A stretch of 64,000 nt of DNA, from positions 34,291,375-34,355,374 of the forward strand of contig CAIIXF020000005.1 of NCBI GenBank assembly GCA_903813345.2, given 5' to 3'. A program made the translations under genes and the position numbers. How positions within the stretch are numbered: position 1 is the stretch's first letter; the number at the start of each line of letters is the position of its first letter. This DNA is from Owenia fusiformis. Taxonomy: Eukaryota > Annelida > Polychaeta > Sabellida > Oweniidae. Of the stretch, positions 51,121-62,990 are shown one piece after another. A model generated the notes under the pieces. That model saw only the letters and a program-made list of their open reading frames with translations. It was not told the origin of the DNA and searched no databases.

Positions 51121-52629
51121 TTGTTAGGACTGTTAGACCCATGCCTGTAGGTCAGACCTCCAGTAGATGAATAACTCTCTTATTTATGAGACATTTATAC
51201 AAGCCACTTGAGCTGTTGAACTTTTAGTGGAAATATTGTGTAAACTTGAGATTCTTACTTCCATTTCCTCAGAAATTCTTAGTTTTGAAAGTTTTAGTTT
51301 TTCATTGATTGAGACAATACTAAGCTTGCTTTGACACTCAAGAGTGGCATGATAATATTTTACTTGAATATTCATGGCCTTGTTTTTTGACTTTTCAATG
51401 ATATATCAAATAAGGAAGCTCTGTCTATGATATTATGTACAGTATAACATGTTGTTTTTGCGACAATATAATTTTTAATCCTTTAATAATGACTTCAATT
51501 TTGTAAATTAAATCATTTAATTAGGTGTTGCGAAATCCTTCTTCTATTGTCTGCATTAAAACAAATCAGAAAAAAGCGTTACATGACTAAAGGCAATGTC
51601 ATGAAAATGACTTGCTTTACTGTACAGTATGTTTCTCTGATAGTAGTAAGGACATACTTGCCTTTTTAGTGCTTTTAGTGCTTTAGTGCCATTTGAATTT
51701 ATTGTTTTAAGTTATTTCGCTCTCTAATGAGATGACCCAAAATTCCCTAGGATAAGATATAATGATCTAAGAGATATTTTAGATATGAGTAGAAGTAGCA
51801 GATTTTTGGTTCTTGAACATTTTATCATACTTGTAAAGAACTATATTGTAGTCTTTTTGTGCTTATTGGTGTGCAGGCTGGTGGCAAAAGAAATCTTGTT
51901 ATTAAGATAGCAAAAAATCATTCATAGATGTTCAACATGAAAGGAGCATGTAGGTTATCGCAAACAATTTCAAACGATTCTATCTTGAATTATGAATATT
52001 TTCTGATCATGAACATGGGTGTATCTTTTAGATCCATTCATTATCTTCAAGAAAAGTATATATAATGATAATTTAGTTAATCAGACCTAAGTGATATTGA
52101 AGGGGCAATGGACCAATCAACATACTTTTTCAAGAATGTTGACCTAATTTTCATCAAAAATGCAACCTTTTTATTATATTGTTGAATGCATAATTAGAAT
52201 GTGCTTTGAGACATGTTCAATTTCCTAAAAGGAAAAGTTGATTGCTCCAGGGACTTTAAAGATACTGAATTTGGATGACCAAAATGAACTGAAACTAATG
52301 GATACCATGAGATTTTTCAATGGAGAAATAACATGGGGAACACTTATCTTAAAGCTGGACTGCGCTCCGAAACGCAATCTTGGGTTGTTTCGGGGATGAA
52401 CTTTATCATTTTGAGCTTAATGAAAGATTATAGAATGATGAACAAATGGGGCAAATCTTGTGTAGAAATACTTACGATAAATGTGTCATTTCAAAGATTA
52501 TTCATTGAATTGCTTCGATCGGCGCCGACAATATGATTTTGGAAAAGTTTCTAAATGAAGAACGTGACGTCACTTCCGAATCATAGCATTCAAAATAAGT
52601 AGCGTTTAATTACTTCCAACATTCATAAG

Positions 52630-52700
52630 AAGACGGTGGTCTAGGGGTACAATTCTCGTTTAGCTCGCGGGAGGCCCGGGTTCGAATCCCGCATCACCTT
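52630..52700 (+). tRNA. tRNA-like sequence (probable tRNA pseudogene or SINE head)
   Basis: TGGTCTAGGGG fits an A box and GGTTCGAATCC a B box, with TTTTT after the 3' end as a Pol III terminator. The body resembles tRNA-Gly (ATTCTCG...CGCGGGAGGCCCGGG). With stem CTCGT/GCGGG, the 7-base loop TTAGCTC would expose anticodon AGC (Ala). The acceptor and part of the T stem pair poorly, so it is unlikely to be a working tRNA. Confidence 0.55.
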
Positions 52701-52703
52701 TTT

Positions 52704-54165
52704 ATCGCACTTTGAAAAAGTGCTATATTGTCGTCGTCTTGTGCTGTTGGGCGGGCGTGCGGTTGTGCGGGCGTGCGGGCGTGCGGGCGGCACATAAACC
52801 AAATCTTGTCATCAAATTTCCAGGATAACTGCTTACCTGTTCAACTTGAAATTTTTACAGATGCAAGAGCAGACTAGTACCAAGATCTGATTAGGTTAAG
52901 GGCATGCTGGGTAAACTACGTGGCGGCCATTTTGAATTTTTCAACAAATCTTGTCATCAAAATTCCAGGAAAACCACTTATCCGTTCCACTTGAAATTTT
53001 TACAGATGCAAGAACAGACTATTGTCAAGATCTGATTAGGTTTTGGGTATGCTGGCTGAATTACATGGTGGCCATTTCGAATTTTTCTATTTGGCGGCCA
53101 TTTTGAATTTTTCAACTTGCTCCAAATTGACCAATTTTTTTTTTTAAAAACATCTACAAGTTCTCAGAAGTGCCATTTTGAATTTTTCAACTTGCTCCAA
53201 ATTGACCAATTTTTTTTTTTAAAAACATCTACAAGTTCTCAGAAGTTCAAATCTGACCTTAGATTTCAGATTTGACCTTTCATCCACCTTCAGTGACCTT
53301 GGAAAGGTCAAAAAAGTTGATTTTCTAAATTGATATTTTGGATTTAAATTTAGGTCAGCTTAATTACAAAACACCTACTGAGGTCTGAAAAAGTGAAATT
53401 TTCAAAGTCGAAGGTCAAGGTCATTAAACTAGGTCACAAATGATGTTATCCAAGTTTCTCAAAGTTTGAGACTACAAATCAATTCTTGTCATCAAAATTC
53501 CAAGAAAACCGCTAACCTGTTCAACTTGAAATTTTTACACATGCAATAGCAGACTAGTGCCAAGATCTGATAAGGTTTAGGGCATGCTGGGTAAACTACG
53601 TGGCGGCCATTTTGAATTTTTCAACAAATCTTGTAATCAAAATTCCAGGAAAACCACTTATCCGTTCAACTTGAAATTTTTACAGATGCAAGAGCAGACT
53701 ATTGCCAAGATCTGATTAGGTTTTGGGTATGCTGGCTGAATAACATGGTGGCCATTTTGAATTTTTCAATTTGGCGGCCATTTTGAATTTTTCAACTTGC
53801 TCCAAATTGACCAATTTTTTTTTTAAAAACATCTACAAGTTCTCAGAAGTTCAAATCTGACCTTAGATTTCAGATTGGACCTTTCGTTGACCTTCAGTGA
53901 CCTTTAAAAGGTCAAAAATCTGATTTTCTAAATTGAAATTTTCAAGGTCGAAGGTCATCAAATAAGGTCACAAACAATGTTATCTAAATTTTCCCAAAGT
54001 TCAAGACTACAAATAAATTCTTGTCATCAAAATTGCAGGAAAACCGCTAACCTTGTCAACTTGAAATGTTTACAGATGCAAGAGCAGACTAGTGCCAAGG
54101 TCTGATTATGTTTTGGCCATGCTGGGTAAATTGCATGGTGGCCAGTTTGCTCTTCAAAGTGCGAT
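52704..54165. mobile_element. Younger copy of the TIR repeat, internally expanded
   Basis: Perfect 13-bp inverted ends, ATCGCACTTTGAA (52704-52716) and its complement (54153-54165). A GCGGGCGT array follows the left end (52750-52792). The interior has about five copies of a 150-bp unit (starting near 52801, 52946, 53476, 53626 and 54012) of the type AAATCTTGTCATCAAAATTC, then ACAGATGCAAGAGCAGACTA and GGGCATGCTGGGTAAA. The first two groups are followed by blocks rich in TGACCTT. Confidence 0.75.
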
Positions 54166-54729
54166 ATTTATCACTGTGTGTCTTGTTTTAACTAAATGAT
54201 TGTTCTTTGATATAACGCAGAAAAAAACAATTTTTATTTACATAAACTTTATATTAGAGCTTAAAAATGTAAAAAACAATATATGTCAACATATTGCGTT
54301 TTGGAGCGATGTGCAGGTTTAAAGCAATTAAGTTTTTCTTTCAAGAACTATTTGATGCATCAAAATAAAGAATAGTTATGCATTAAACATTGTAAAAAAT
54401 GATTGCATTTTTGGTGAAAATGGGGTCAGCATCTTTGAAAAAGTGTGTTGATGGGTTGATTGCTAGTTAAATATCTCCGAGTTTATTTGACTTAAATATT
54501 ACTGTATATAATTTTCTTTGAGATAATGAATTGATCTAAAAGATAAACCTGTCTTCATTGTCAGAAAATAGTCATTATCCAAGATATAACCTTGTGAAAT
54601 TGTTTGCGATAACCTACATGCTCCTTTTGTACAAATGCAAAAGCTGACTAGTGGGGTGGTGTCTTCACCTGATTAGGTTCTGGGCATGCTGGGTAATTTA
54701 CATTTGCTCTTCCTATGCAATATTTGTCA

Positions 54730-57700
54730 CTATGTATCTTGTCCTTGTTATCACTCAACACTTTCTGTTTAGTTTATTGATTTCGCTATGGAACTATGGT
54801 TGTCAAAGTGCTGTAACATTATGACTTACAGTCTGATGAAATATCATAGGCTGGTAGGAATTTGAATGTTGTACAAATGTTTCAAATATCAGAGAGTAAT
54901 TTCCTAAAATTACAGAGATGAGGAAAATGCTGGGTTTCCATATTTTTGACCACCCAGCATTTATAACCTTTTTCAAATCTGTTTTCAAAGTATCACTTAT
55001 AGTCCAACATGAGCAATGATCCGAGAATTTCGTTAATTTTGTTTAACTAATGGGATTTGCTACTCCAGTGAGTTGCTGTTCTCATATCTGCCAAATTCTA
55101 ACCTCAATTTATCTGTTTTACTTCTCTCTTATCTCACAGAAATCAATCTGAATAATCTGTTTCAATCAATCTTCATATCAAAGGTAAAATATTTAATTCT
55201 GGTCTAAACGGGCAATATAATTAATGGTTCTAGGTTGGGCTCATCAATAAACATTCAATCAGACTTTAGGAGAGAAAAACCTTTCCCCATTCTGTACTAT
55301 TTTTAGAAATTTTAAAACAAGGTTAGAGTTTGGAATGATGTGTGGTTAGAATCATTTGACAGAAGAAATCTGGATTTCTGCCTCAAATAGATTTCAGCCT
55401 TCAGTTTAGATAGGATAGTACTACAGATGCTTAAAACACTAGCGGTTCTGCATTGATAAAACAGATAGGCTTTCATACTAAGTGAAATAAAAGAATGGCC
55501 ATGAATGTGTGTTCGGAGATGGATTGGAAAAATACACAACCATAGTGTGGGGAGGCGAAATATATTTTTTCAAAAATCTCAAGAAGCTTTTTTATTACAA
55601 ATAAGGCCTATTTTCAGGCCCAAAATGAAAAAATATGCTCCCCTCAGAATTGCCAGTGAATTTCAAAATATCTTTGGTCTAACTGGTTTTAAGAAATCTC
55701 AAGTAAGATCTGTGGACCATATGTTGATGTGGTTAACACAACACAAACAACATGAATTCTCTTAGTAATAAGGTGATTTTTGAATTCTCAGCTGATCGTT
55801 TTAATACCGAAGGAACTATCTTCTTTATACAACTCATGCAATTTCTAAATCAATCCAATATTGTGTGTAAACATCCCTGCTCTGGCCAGAAGTAAGGATA
55901 ATTTGAATACCTGGAGAATCTGTTGATTCTATTTCAGGCGCTTAGATTTATTGGCATATCCACAAAAATATTTTGGCAGTTATGATTTCAAAGGCAAATT
56001 GTGTAGAATAGTGTGAAAGATCATGGATGAATTCTATATGTAAAGTATCTCAAAAATGATTAGAAATACCAGAAAATGTTGTAGTTCATTCACATTTTGA
56101 AGAGAAGTCAAGTGAACTAAGAGTGGAATGAATGAGATAGAGTTTAAGCACAGGATATCACAGTAGTATAAATGGTATTTGATGAAATCCTAACATCTTC
56201 TTACAACTGTCCTTAAAGGCCCTCTGTAAGGTTTGAAAATATGTTTTTATTATTCATTTTTAGAGATTTTTGAAAACAGAAAAAAGTTGTCAGTTTTTAT
56301 TTCTCAAATATTCAACTTTTAAATTATTTCTGTGTGTGCATATCTTTAAGATGGCGAATTGACCTTTCATAGAAATCTTTACTTTAGATAATCATGTTAG
56401 AAAGCTTTTGATATTGTGTATGCTTATTAAACATCGTTCTGACATCACTGACAGATGAGTGTAAAACAGTTGGGAAAAAATCAGAAATGAGTTTCCCTCA
56501 AAAACCTGGAAAGTGAATTTCAGATTTGTTAAAAATGGCTTGAATAATGAGGGAATTTTAGCAACTGAAAAATGAATTTTAATTCTGTAAAATGTCATTT
56601 TGATTCACAATGTTTCAGTTGTTCCTACCTCTAGACCCAGTGGAAAGCTGACGATGGTAAAATGTTGTGTGGTTTGAAAATGAAACATTTTTATTTATGA
56701 TATTTATGCCTACAGAAAACATAATAAATTGATTTATCTAGCATTTGCAATATAATACATGACCACCATTACATGACATATATAATATACCTATATATAA
56801 ATCAGGATAATTCAAGGATGAAAGTGGGGAGGCTAATTAAGATAAGGCAGAAGAGCTGTTAGGCTAGGTAACCACTACCAGGAATAATCTCTCCAGCATA
56901 AAGAAACTGGGCACGGCCCCCAGTTGAGAATAAGATGAATTACCTTGTATTGTACCCAGTTAAAAACTAATTGCACCCAGTTCAGTAGATCATGATTAGT
57001 TTAGGAAATCATGATTTGATTGATATGATTTGACCAATTTTCAAAACTTCCTTGCAAGGATAGGGTAAAATTATTATTTTACGCCACATTGATTATTTTC
57101 TTGTTAAAAACGCTTTTCAGGATTATGTTATTGTTTCCATGGTTTCCTGACCATATCTATGGAAACAGTGTGTAGAAGATAGTAAACAAACATAACTTTA
57201 GATTTGTGTAAAACTTCAAAAACCATTGCTTTCACATCATTCGAATCACAGATGAAAGTATAGTACAAGGTTGTACATCGTAAACTATTATGTCCGGGAG
57301 ATCATTTGGGAAGATACAGAGATCATGGTTGTTATAGTTACCATACACATCACAGAAGGAAGATAACCTGGAGAAGCAGATCAGAGAAAAATCAATTTAG
57401 ATTTTCAATGTAAATCTATCGTGATAGGTACTTCAGGTTATATTGGTTTTCATAGATTAACCCATCCTCTGAATTCCATGTTTCTTCCATTCTATAAATG
57501 GAATTTCTGTAAAATAGGAATGAGTGTTTTATCTTCTTGCATTTAATATGTACCCGTTTTGTATTTTTTGCCTGTTTGTTTTGATTAAAAGTTCTTGCAA
57601 ATTATCCCAGTTACCACTATTTCATGTTTAAAAACGCAAATGCTTTGGTATTTTATCCATGGGAGATTGTGCTTACCTGATTTACTTAAAGCTGCATCAA

Positions 57701-57820
57701 TTTTAAAGAGATCACCAGTCTGGGTTTATTCTATCTGTATTTAGGTTAAATAATGATTTCTTAACATTTTTCTTAAGGTGAGATCAGACCTTTCTTTAAG
57801 AGCTTTGCATATAGCATGAG
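54730..57820. other. Region without recognised features
   Basis: AT-rich sequence upstream of, or within, the first intron of the F-box gene. Several frames of 60-86 codons exist (for example 55505-55765) but none resembles a known domain or has convincing splice context. Confidence 0.5.
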
Positions 57821-57828
57821 AAAAATGT

Positions 57829-58220
57829 ACAGTGAAACCTGTCTAAATGGAACACCTAGTTTGGTACCTCGAAAAAGTGTTCCAAATGGGAGGTATTCCA
57901 CTAACAGAGGTTAATTTGACAATAAGTCAATAGGTTGCAGGACTTTGAAAAGTGTTTGATATATGGAGGTGTTCCACTTACAGAGGTGTTCCACTTTAGC
58001 TATTTAATTCTCAGTATTTAACAGCTGCTGGAACTGGAAAATTTCTCATAAAGGAAATTTGAAAATGTATATTGATGAAAATGCATTGAAGGGTGTTTGT
58101 CTGAGAAAGGTGTTCACATAAATAGGTATCACATGACATAGATGTGCGAAAAGACTTTGGAGCAGGTTCACCAATTAACCGTACCTCTCTCATTCCAAGA
58201 AAGGAGAGGGGTGCCATTTA
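57829..58220. repeat. CAGTGAAACCTGTCTA-type transposon remnant
   Basis: Begins ACAGTGAAACCTGTCTAAAT and contains repeats of GAGGTGTTCCACTTACAGAGG-like sequence (57890-57995). Related to 40616-40842 and 63248-63350. The right end is not defined. Confidence 0.45.
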
Positions 58221-58627
58221 GAAACTATGTTTGATGTGTTAAATTATAGGATACGATCTGTAAGTTAATCAACTGTGTGGTTGCTGATTGATAAGTCAGG
58301 ATGTTGTCTAATAGATACTCTGGGTATATTATGAGATCAAGCAAGGTCATCAAGATAAGATATGAACTAGAAAAATTGCAACTCAAATCCAGAGTAGCTT
58401 TCATACATTAGAAATATGACTTTTGTATGAATGAAATGTCCTTTGGTGTTATGGTACTGGATTGTCATAATGAAACTTGATTTTTAGGGGGAGGAGGTAT
58501 TAGACATTTTTTCTCTCCACACACGTTGGATTATGGTTTGGGATAGTTGGGGTTTGTTTTCCTTATGACTATTGTACACTTAGATGTTTTCCTTTTTGTG
58601 TTTTTCCTTTTTCCTTTGGCACTTTTC

Positions 58628-58745
58628 CTTTTTGATGTCATCAATTGTTCTTTTTGATGTCATCAATCATGCTTTTTGATGTCATCAGTTGTGTTTTTTG
58701 ATGTCATCAATCGTGGTTTTTGATGTCATCAATTGTGCTTTTTGA
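58628..58745. repeat. Minisatellite, CTTTTTGATGTCATCAAT
   Basis: Five to six units of 22-24 bp: TTTTTGATGTCATCAATTGT with small variations. GATGTCATC is itself near-palindromic. Similar in motif to the array at 50810-51120. Confidence 0.75.
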
Positions 58746-60307
58746 TGTTACCATTGTTCTTTCTAATACTCTCCTTTGTGCCATCAACAAATGATAAAGA
58801 ACACATAATTGATATCAATGTCACACGTTTTAGGTCTAGTTCATCATAAAAAAACTGGACATTTTATGACAAAATATCACTACTTAGTTTAGTTATTACA
58901 AATGTCTCCAAAGGTGGAACAGTTTGTTGATGCTGACTGTTGACACCAAATGCCACCAAAATGTCACCACTTTTTGGTTATGCATGGCACATGAAATTCA
59001 ATATTTATACGACAATTACGAGTATATATTGATGAAACATATTTTTAATTTGAAGATAAATTGAATTTGTATTTGAATTAATTCAATATGACCAGCTGTT
59101 GTCTATAAGAAAACAAGCTATTCAAGTTTCAATTTAATCCAATAGCTATCTACCTTGAGTGCAGAACTTAGTTCTTATCTAGTTGAAGTTTACTGGAGAT
59201 GAAGCTCTCTTTTAAGAAATGAAGACAAACTAATGTGAATTGTAATACATATCCAGTATATAAGGATCATATGTCACCAGAGGGCCACCAGATAATCTAT
59301 GAGCTAGACACAACAACATCTAGTTTTAACAGATATAGTTTTTTATTAGATATTAGTGGATTTTCCAACCATTACCAATTTTGAAAATAGACTTGCACCC
59401 AGCTGAAAATCCTTTTGCACCCATTTGAAAATGGGAAAGATCATGGGGAATTCTATATCAAATAGGCAAATTTGACCAATTTTGGTCTAAATTGTAAAAA
59501 TAAGAAAAGGCAGGGAGAGCACTAGTGGCATAAAGTTAAGTCCCCATCCATCAAACAGTTTGTCCATAGGTAGAGTTAAACTGGTTAATAACTCATATAC
59601 CAGTGGACTGATTATCTTCAAACTTGATAGAAAATTGAACCATAGAAAATAGTTTAACGCAATCAATGTTTTTCAAGATGGCGCCCAAAGTTTTACATTT
59701 AAACCAAAGTAATAATATTAATACAAAATCTTGGTAGAAGACCGTAGCTATGCACATTCCTATTTACCAGACCTCTATTGCGTTGAATATTATAAAGTCC
59801 GTTCCTCTTTAAGAAGATGAAGGAAGAGGCCACAGCAATGGCCTAAGGAGCCTCAATAAAAGTACAAATGTCTTGTGGATTTATGACTACCTTTTATATT
59901 GTGCATCCATATGAAATACAAAAAAAAGTAAATTAAAATGCTTTTTAAGACTGAATTATAATTAGAAATACTCAGCTACTGTATTTCTATAACATAAAAC
60001 ATGGCTGTAGGCAGCAGTTGGTGTGTTAATGTTCAAAGGTCAAAGCATGCCAATGTCAGCTTGTCCAGTGCATGAGTTTTGTATGTTGATGTTTTGGGTT
60101 TTTAGAAATGCAGACTTCAAATAAATAAATAAAAGAAATTATAGGTACCGTGAAAGTTGTTCAAAAAATATTTTTGATTCAAGAGGTTAATGTCTGTATC
60201 TGTACTGAATATAATTGGACAAGTAAGTTTCTTCTTATATTCAGGTATTTTATGTTTATATTTTCAATGAAGGTTCTATTTTCAAGTCTTTAATTTTCTA
60301 TTTGCAG

Positions 60308-62990
60308 AACTACATTGAGAACATCCCAGAGAAGCTTATTCTGCACATATTTTCGTATCTCCATCTGAAAGAGCTGGGAAAGATCGCACGAGTATGCCGA
60401 AAATGGCGAAACCTTGCATACGATCCTCGTCTTTGGGAATGTGTCTCACTACGACCAGAGTACAATGGATTATCAATCAACCACACAGACTATTTAATGA
60501 ATTTGATCCACAACAGGTTTGGATCAAAACTTCGCTACATCGAAATGCCATCAGATTTGATCACCCCAAGTGTGCTCCACGATTTAGCTGCCAAATGCCC
60601 CAGTATCAAATACATGACTCTGGATTTCTCCAAGGCGATGCAGTTGCATGATTTTAACGATCTTAATTCCTTCCCATGCAATATGAAGTCACTGTGTATA
60701 TGTCTCAGTGAGGTCATCTTTATGGAGGGGTTCATGAGGAGGATTTATCAATGCCTTAATACCTTGCAGGTTCTCCATCTCATAGGTAGGTTGAGGCACT
60801 TACTTAACACCTTATGTGTACTTAATATCATAGTTGTTCATATGCTTGAAGGCACTTACTTAACACTTTGGATGTACTTGGTCTCACATGATTTGATATG
60901 CTTAAAGGCATCTCATGTGTGTTCATATGCTTAAAGGCACCTTGCATGTACTTAAAGGTGCAACAATTAGTGCAGGGGGGGGGGGCAATCAACAATCATC
61001 GACCAGTGTCAAAATATATTTAAGTTTGGATATTTGGGTATTATCTACAAAGAAACCCCCTGGATGAACATTATTTCAGCTGATATTCCTCTTGAAACGT
61101 TGTGAATCTTAAAAATCTATGTGGGACTCCCTTGAAGCTTTGAACTGAATTTACACTTCTTTAAAGGCTGAAATTGAGAGTATATCCATAAATTTTAAGA
61201 AAATAGGTATGTCAAGGAAGATATTAAGCCAAATATTGACCTGATAGCTCAGAAAAAATAAAAAATTTGAATTTTCTCTACAGTCCTTGTTGCCCCTTTA
61301 ATCTCATGTGCGTTCATGTGCTTAAAGGCACTTACATAACACCTTGTATGTACTTAGTCTCATATGTGTTCATATGCTTAAAGGAACTTACATAACACCT
61401 TGTATGTACTTAGTTTCATATGTGTTCATATGCTTAAAGGCACTTACATAACACCTTGTATGTACTTAATCTCATATGGGTTCATATGCTTCAAGGCACT
61501 TACATAATACCTTGTATGTACTTAGTTTCATATGTGTTCATATGCTTAAAGGCACTTACATAACACCTTGTATCTACTTAGTTTCATATGTGTTCATATG
61601 CTTAAAGGCACTTACATAACACCTTGTATGTACTTAGTCTCATATGTGTTCATATGCTTAAAGGCACTTACATAACACCTTGTATGTACTTAGTTTCATA
61701 TGTGTTCATATGCTTAAAGGCACTTACATAACACCTTGTATGTACTTAGTCTCATATGTGTTCATATGCTTAAAGGCACTTACATAACACCTTGTATGTA
61801 CCTAGTTTCATATGTGTTCATATGCTTAAAGGCACTTACATAACACCTTGTATGTACTTAGTCTCATATGTGTTCATATGCTTAAAGGCACTTACATAAC
61901 ACCTTGTATATACTTAGTTTCATATGTGTTTGTATGCTTAAAGGCACTTACATAACAACTTGTATGTACTTAGTCTCATATGTGTTCATATGCTTAAAGG
62001 CACTTACATAACACCTTGTATGTACTTAATCTCATATGGGTTCATATGCTTAAAGGCACTTACTTAATATATTTTATCTACTTGTTGGGTCTCATTCATA
62101 TGGTTAAGGCACTTTCTCAACAGTCTGCATATACTATATCTCATATGTGTTCATATGCTTAAAGGCACTTACTATAGATCATCCTGGCATGATTCATATA
62201 TAGGTACATGCACATATGCTTAACATCCTACAGGTGCTTTAAATACTCTCTTTAACTACTCATACTTCATCATAGATATGTCTACCTGGATATATTGACC
62301 TGTTGAAGGAATATGTATGTTGATATATTTCATTGAGCTCTCGATTCACTGAGAAGCACATTATATCTTGACAGCTGCTAAAGTACGATTTATTAAAGTG
62401 GAAAAGTCAGGTATTTCATTCATGTTTTGAGGAAACCGTGTGAAATAGAGCAATTTGACTGTTTTCCTAGGTTCCTTACATAATCCTTACAGCTATTATA
62501 GAAAAGAAAATTATATCGATATATGTTTTCTTGTTGCTGGTCATAAGAATTATCTTATACATTATAAACATCATACGATATCATAAGGAAAACAAACCCC
62601 AACTATCCCAAACTATAATCCAACCTATATTAAGTTTTCAATAAATAGAATTTTTTTCTACAACAGTAGAAAAAGACATTTTCACTGGCTTACGAATCAA
62701 AATGATTCATTTTATGTTTTCAGGCACATTTGAACTGTCCAATGAGGAAGAAGAGGAGATATTTGAAGTGATCAACATAGCAAAGATCAAGGCTCATACG
62801 CCAAATCTACGTCTTGTTAACTTATATGGTATTAATTTCGTTGACGACTCCCATGTTGAATTACTCGCCTCAAACTGCATCCATCTTGAATGCCTTGCGT
62901 TGAATTTTTGCCTTCGGGTAAAAGGTGCTGCTTTCTCAACGTTGATCCAAAGATGTCGGAAACTCACTAGTCTGCTGTTACATCATACAA
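60308..62990 (+). CDS. F-box/leucine-rich-repeat protein, internal exons (partial)
   Basis: Expected substrate receptor of an SCF ubiquitin ligase. Exon 60308-60785 starts after TTTGCAG and encodes an F-box at once (ENIPEKLILHIFSYLHLKEL ... VCRKWRNLAYDPRLWECVSL), then MPSDLITPSVLHDLAAKCPS and MQLHDFNDLNSFPC. It ends ATAG|GTAGGT in phase 1. Exon 62724-62990 starts after TTTCAG, continues in frame (GTFELSNEEEEEIFEVINI), and carries LRR-type segments (VNLYGINFVDDSHVELLASN, CLALNFCLRVKGAAFSTLIQ), ending ACAA|GTAGGT. From memory it resembles the insect F-box protein FipoQ, unverified. The first exon with ATG is not identified and the 3' exons lie beyond the right edge. Confidence 0.82.
60780..62180. 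repeat. 56-bp minisatellite in F-box gene intron
   Basis: About 14 well-kept units between 61311 and 62070 of the form CATATGCTTAAAGGCACTTA, CATAACACCTTGTATGTACT, TAGTCTCATATGTGTT. Degenerate units lie on both sides (60780-60950 and 62080-62180). The first block is separated from the rest by the TTAA MITE. The array begins just after the splice donor at 60785. Confidence 0.85.
60956..61307. mobile_element. TTAA-flanked MITE, copy 2, splitting a minisatellite
   Basis: 352 bp, homologous to 23462-23816 and in the same orientation, flanked by TTAA at 60952-60955 and 61308-61311. It sits inside a unit of the 56-bp minisatellite at its TACTTAATCTCAT motif, so neighbouring units supply the empty site. 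Confidence 0.8.

Larger units (their letters stand above)
51939..54627. mobile_element. 2.7 kb palindromic (foldback) element
   Basis: Ends AAAGGAGCATGTAGGTTATC and GATAACCTACATGCTCCTTT are inverse complements. The diverged arms extend about 580 bp on the left (51939-52520) and 450 bp on the right (54180-54627), sharing GCAAACAATTTC, TATCTTTTAGATC, ACTTTTTCA near 52120, CATCAAAAATGCAA and GCTCCGAAACGCAAT. The spacer holds a tRNA-like sequence and the younger repeat. No transposase is visible. Confidence 0.75.
51824..54721. mobile_element. Older TIR repeat, split by a 2.7 kb insertion
   Basis: The left part, 51824-51938, reads ATCATACTTGTAA, CTATATTGTAGTC, AAATCTTGTTATTAAGAT and ATGTTCAAC; the right part, 54628-54721, continues ACAAATGCAAAAGCTGACTA, CTGATTAGGTTCTGGGCATG and CTCTTCCTATGCAAT. 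Together they align to one unit of the repeat at 52704-54165 in order and without gap, so this is one diverged copy interrupted at the TTCAACTTGAAA|TTTTTACAG position. Confidence 0.75.

Noticed and set aside
55505-55765. 86-codon frame considered as an F-box gene exon
   Set aside because: No splice context in frame with the exon at 60308 and no resemblance to known domains.
61311-62070. Regular 56-bp array considered as a CRISPR-like repeat
   Set aside because: Units are contiguous without distinct spacers and lie in a eukaryotic intron; it is a minisatellite.
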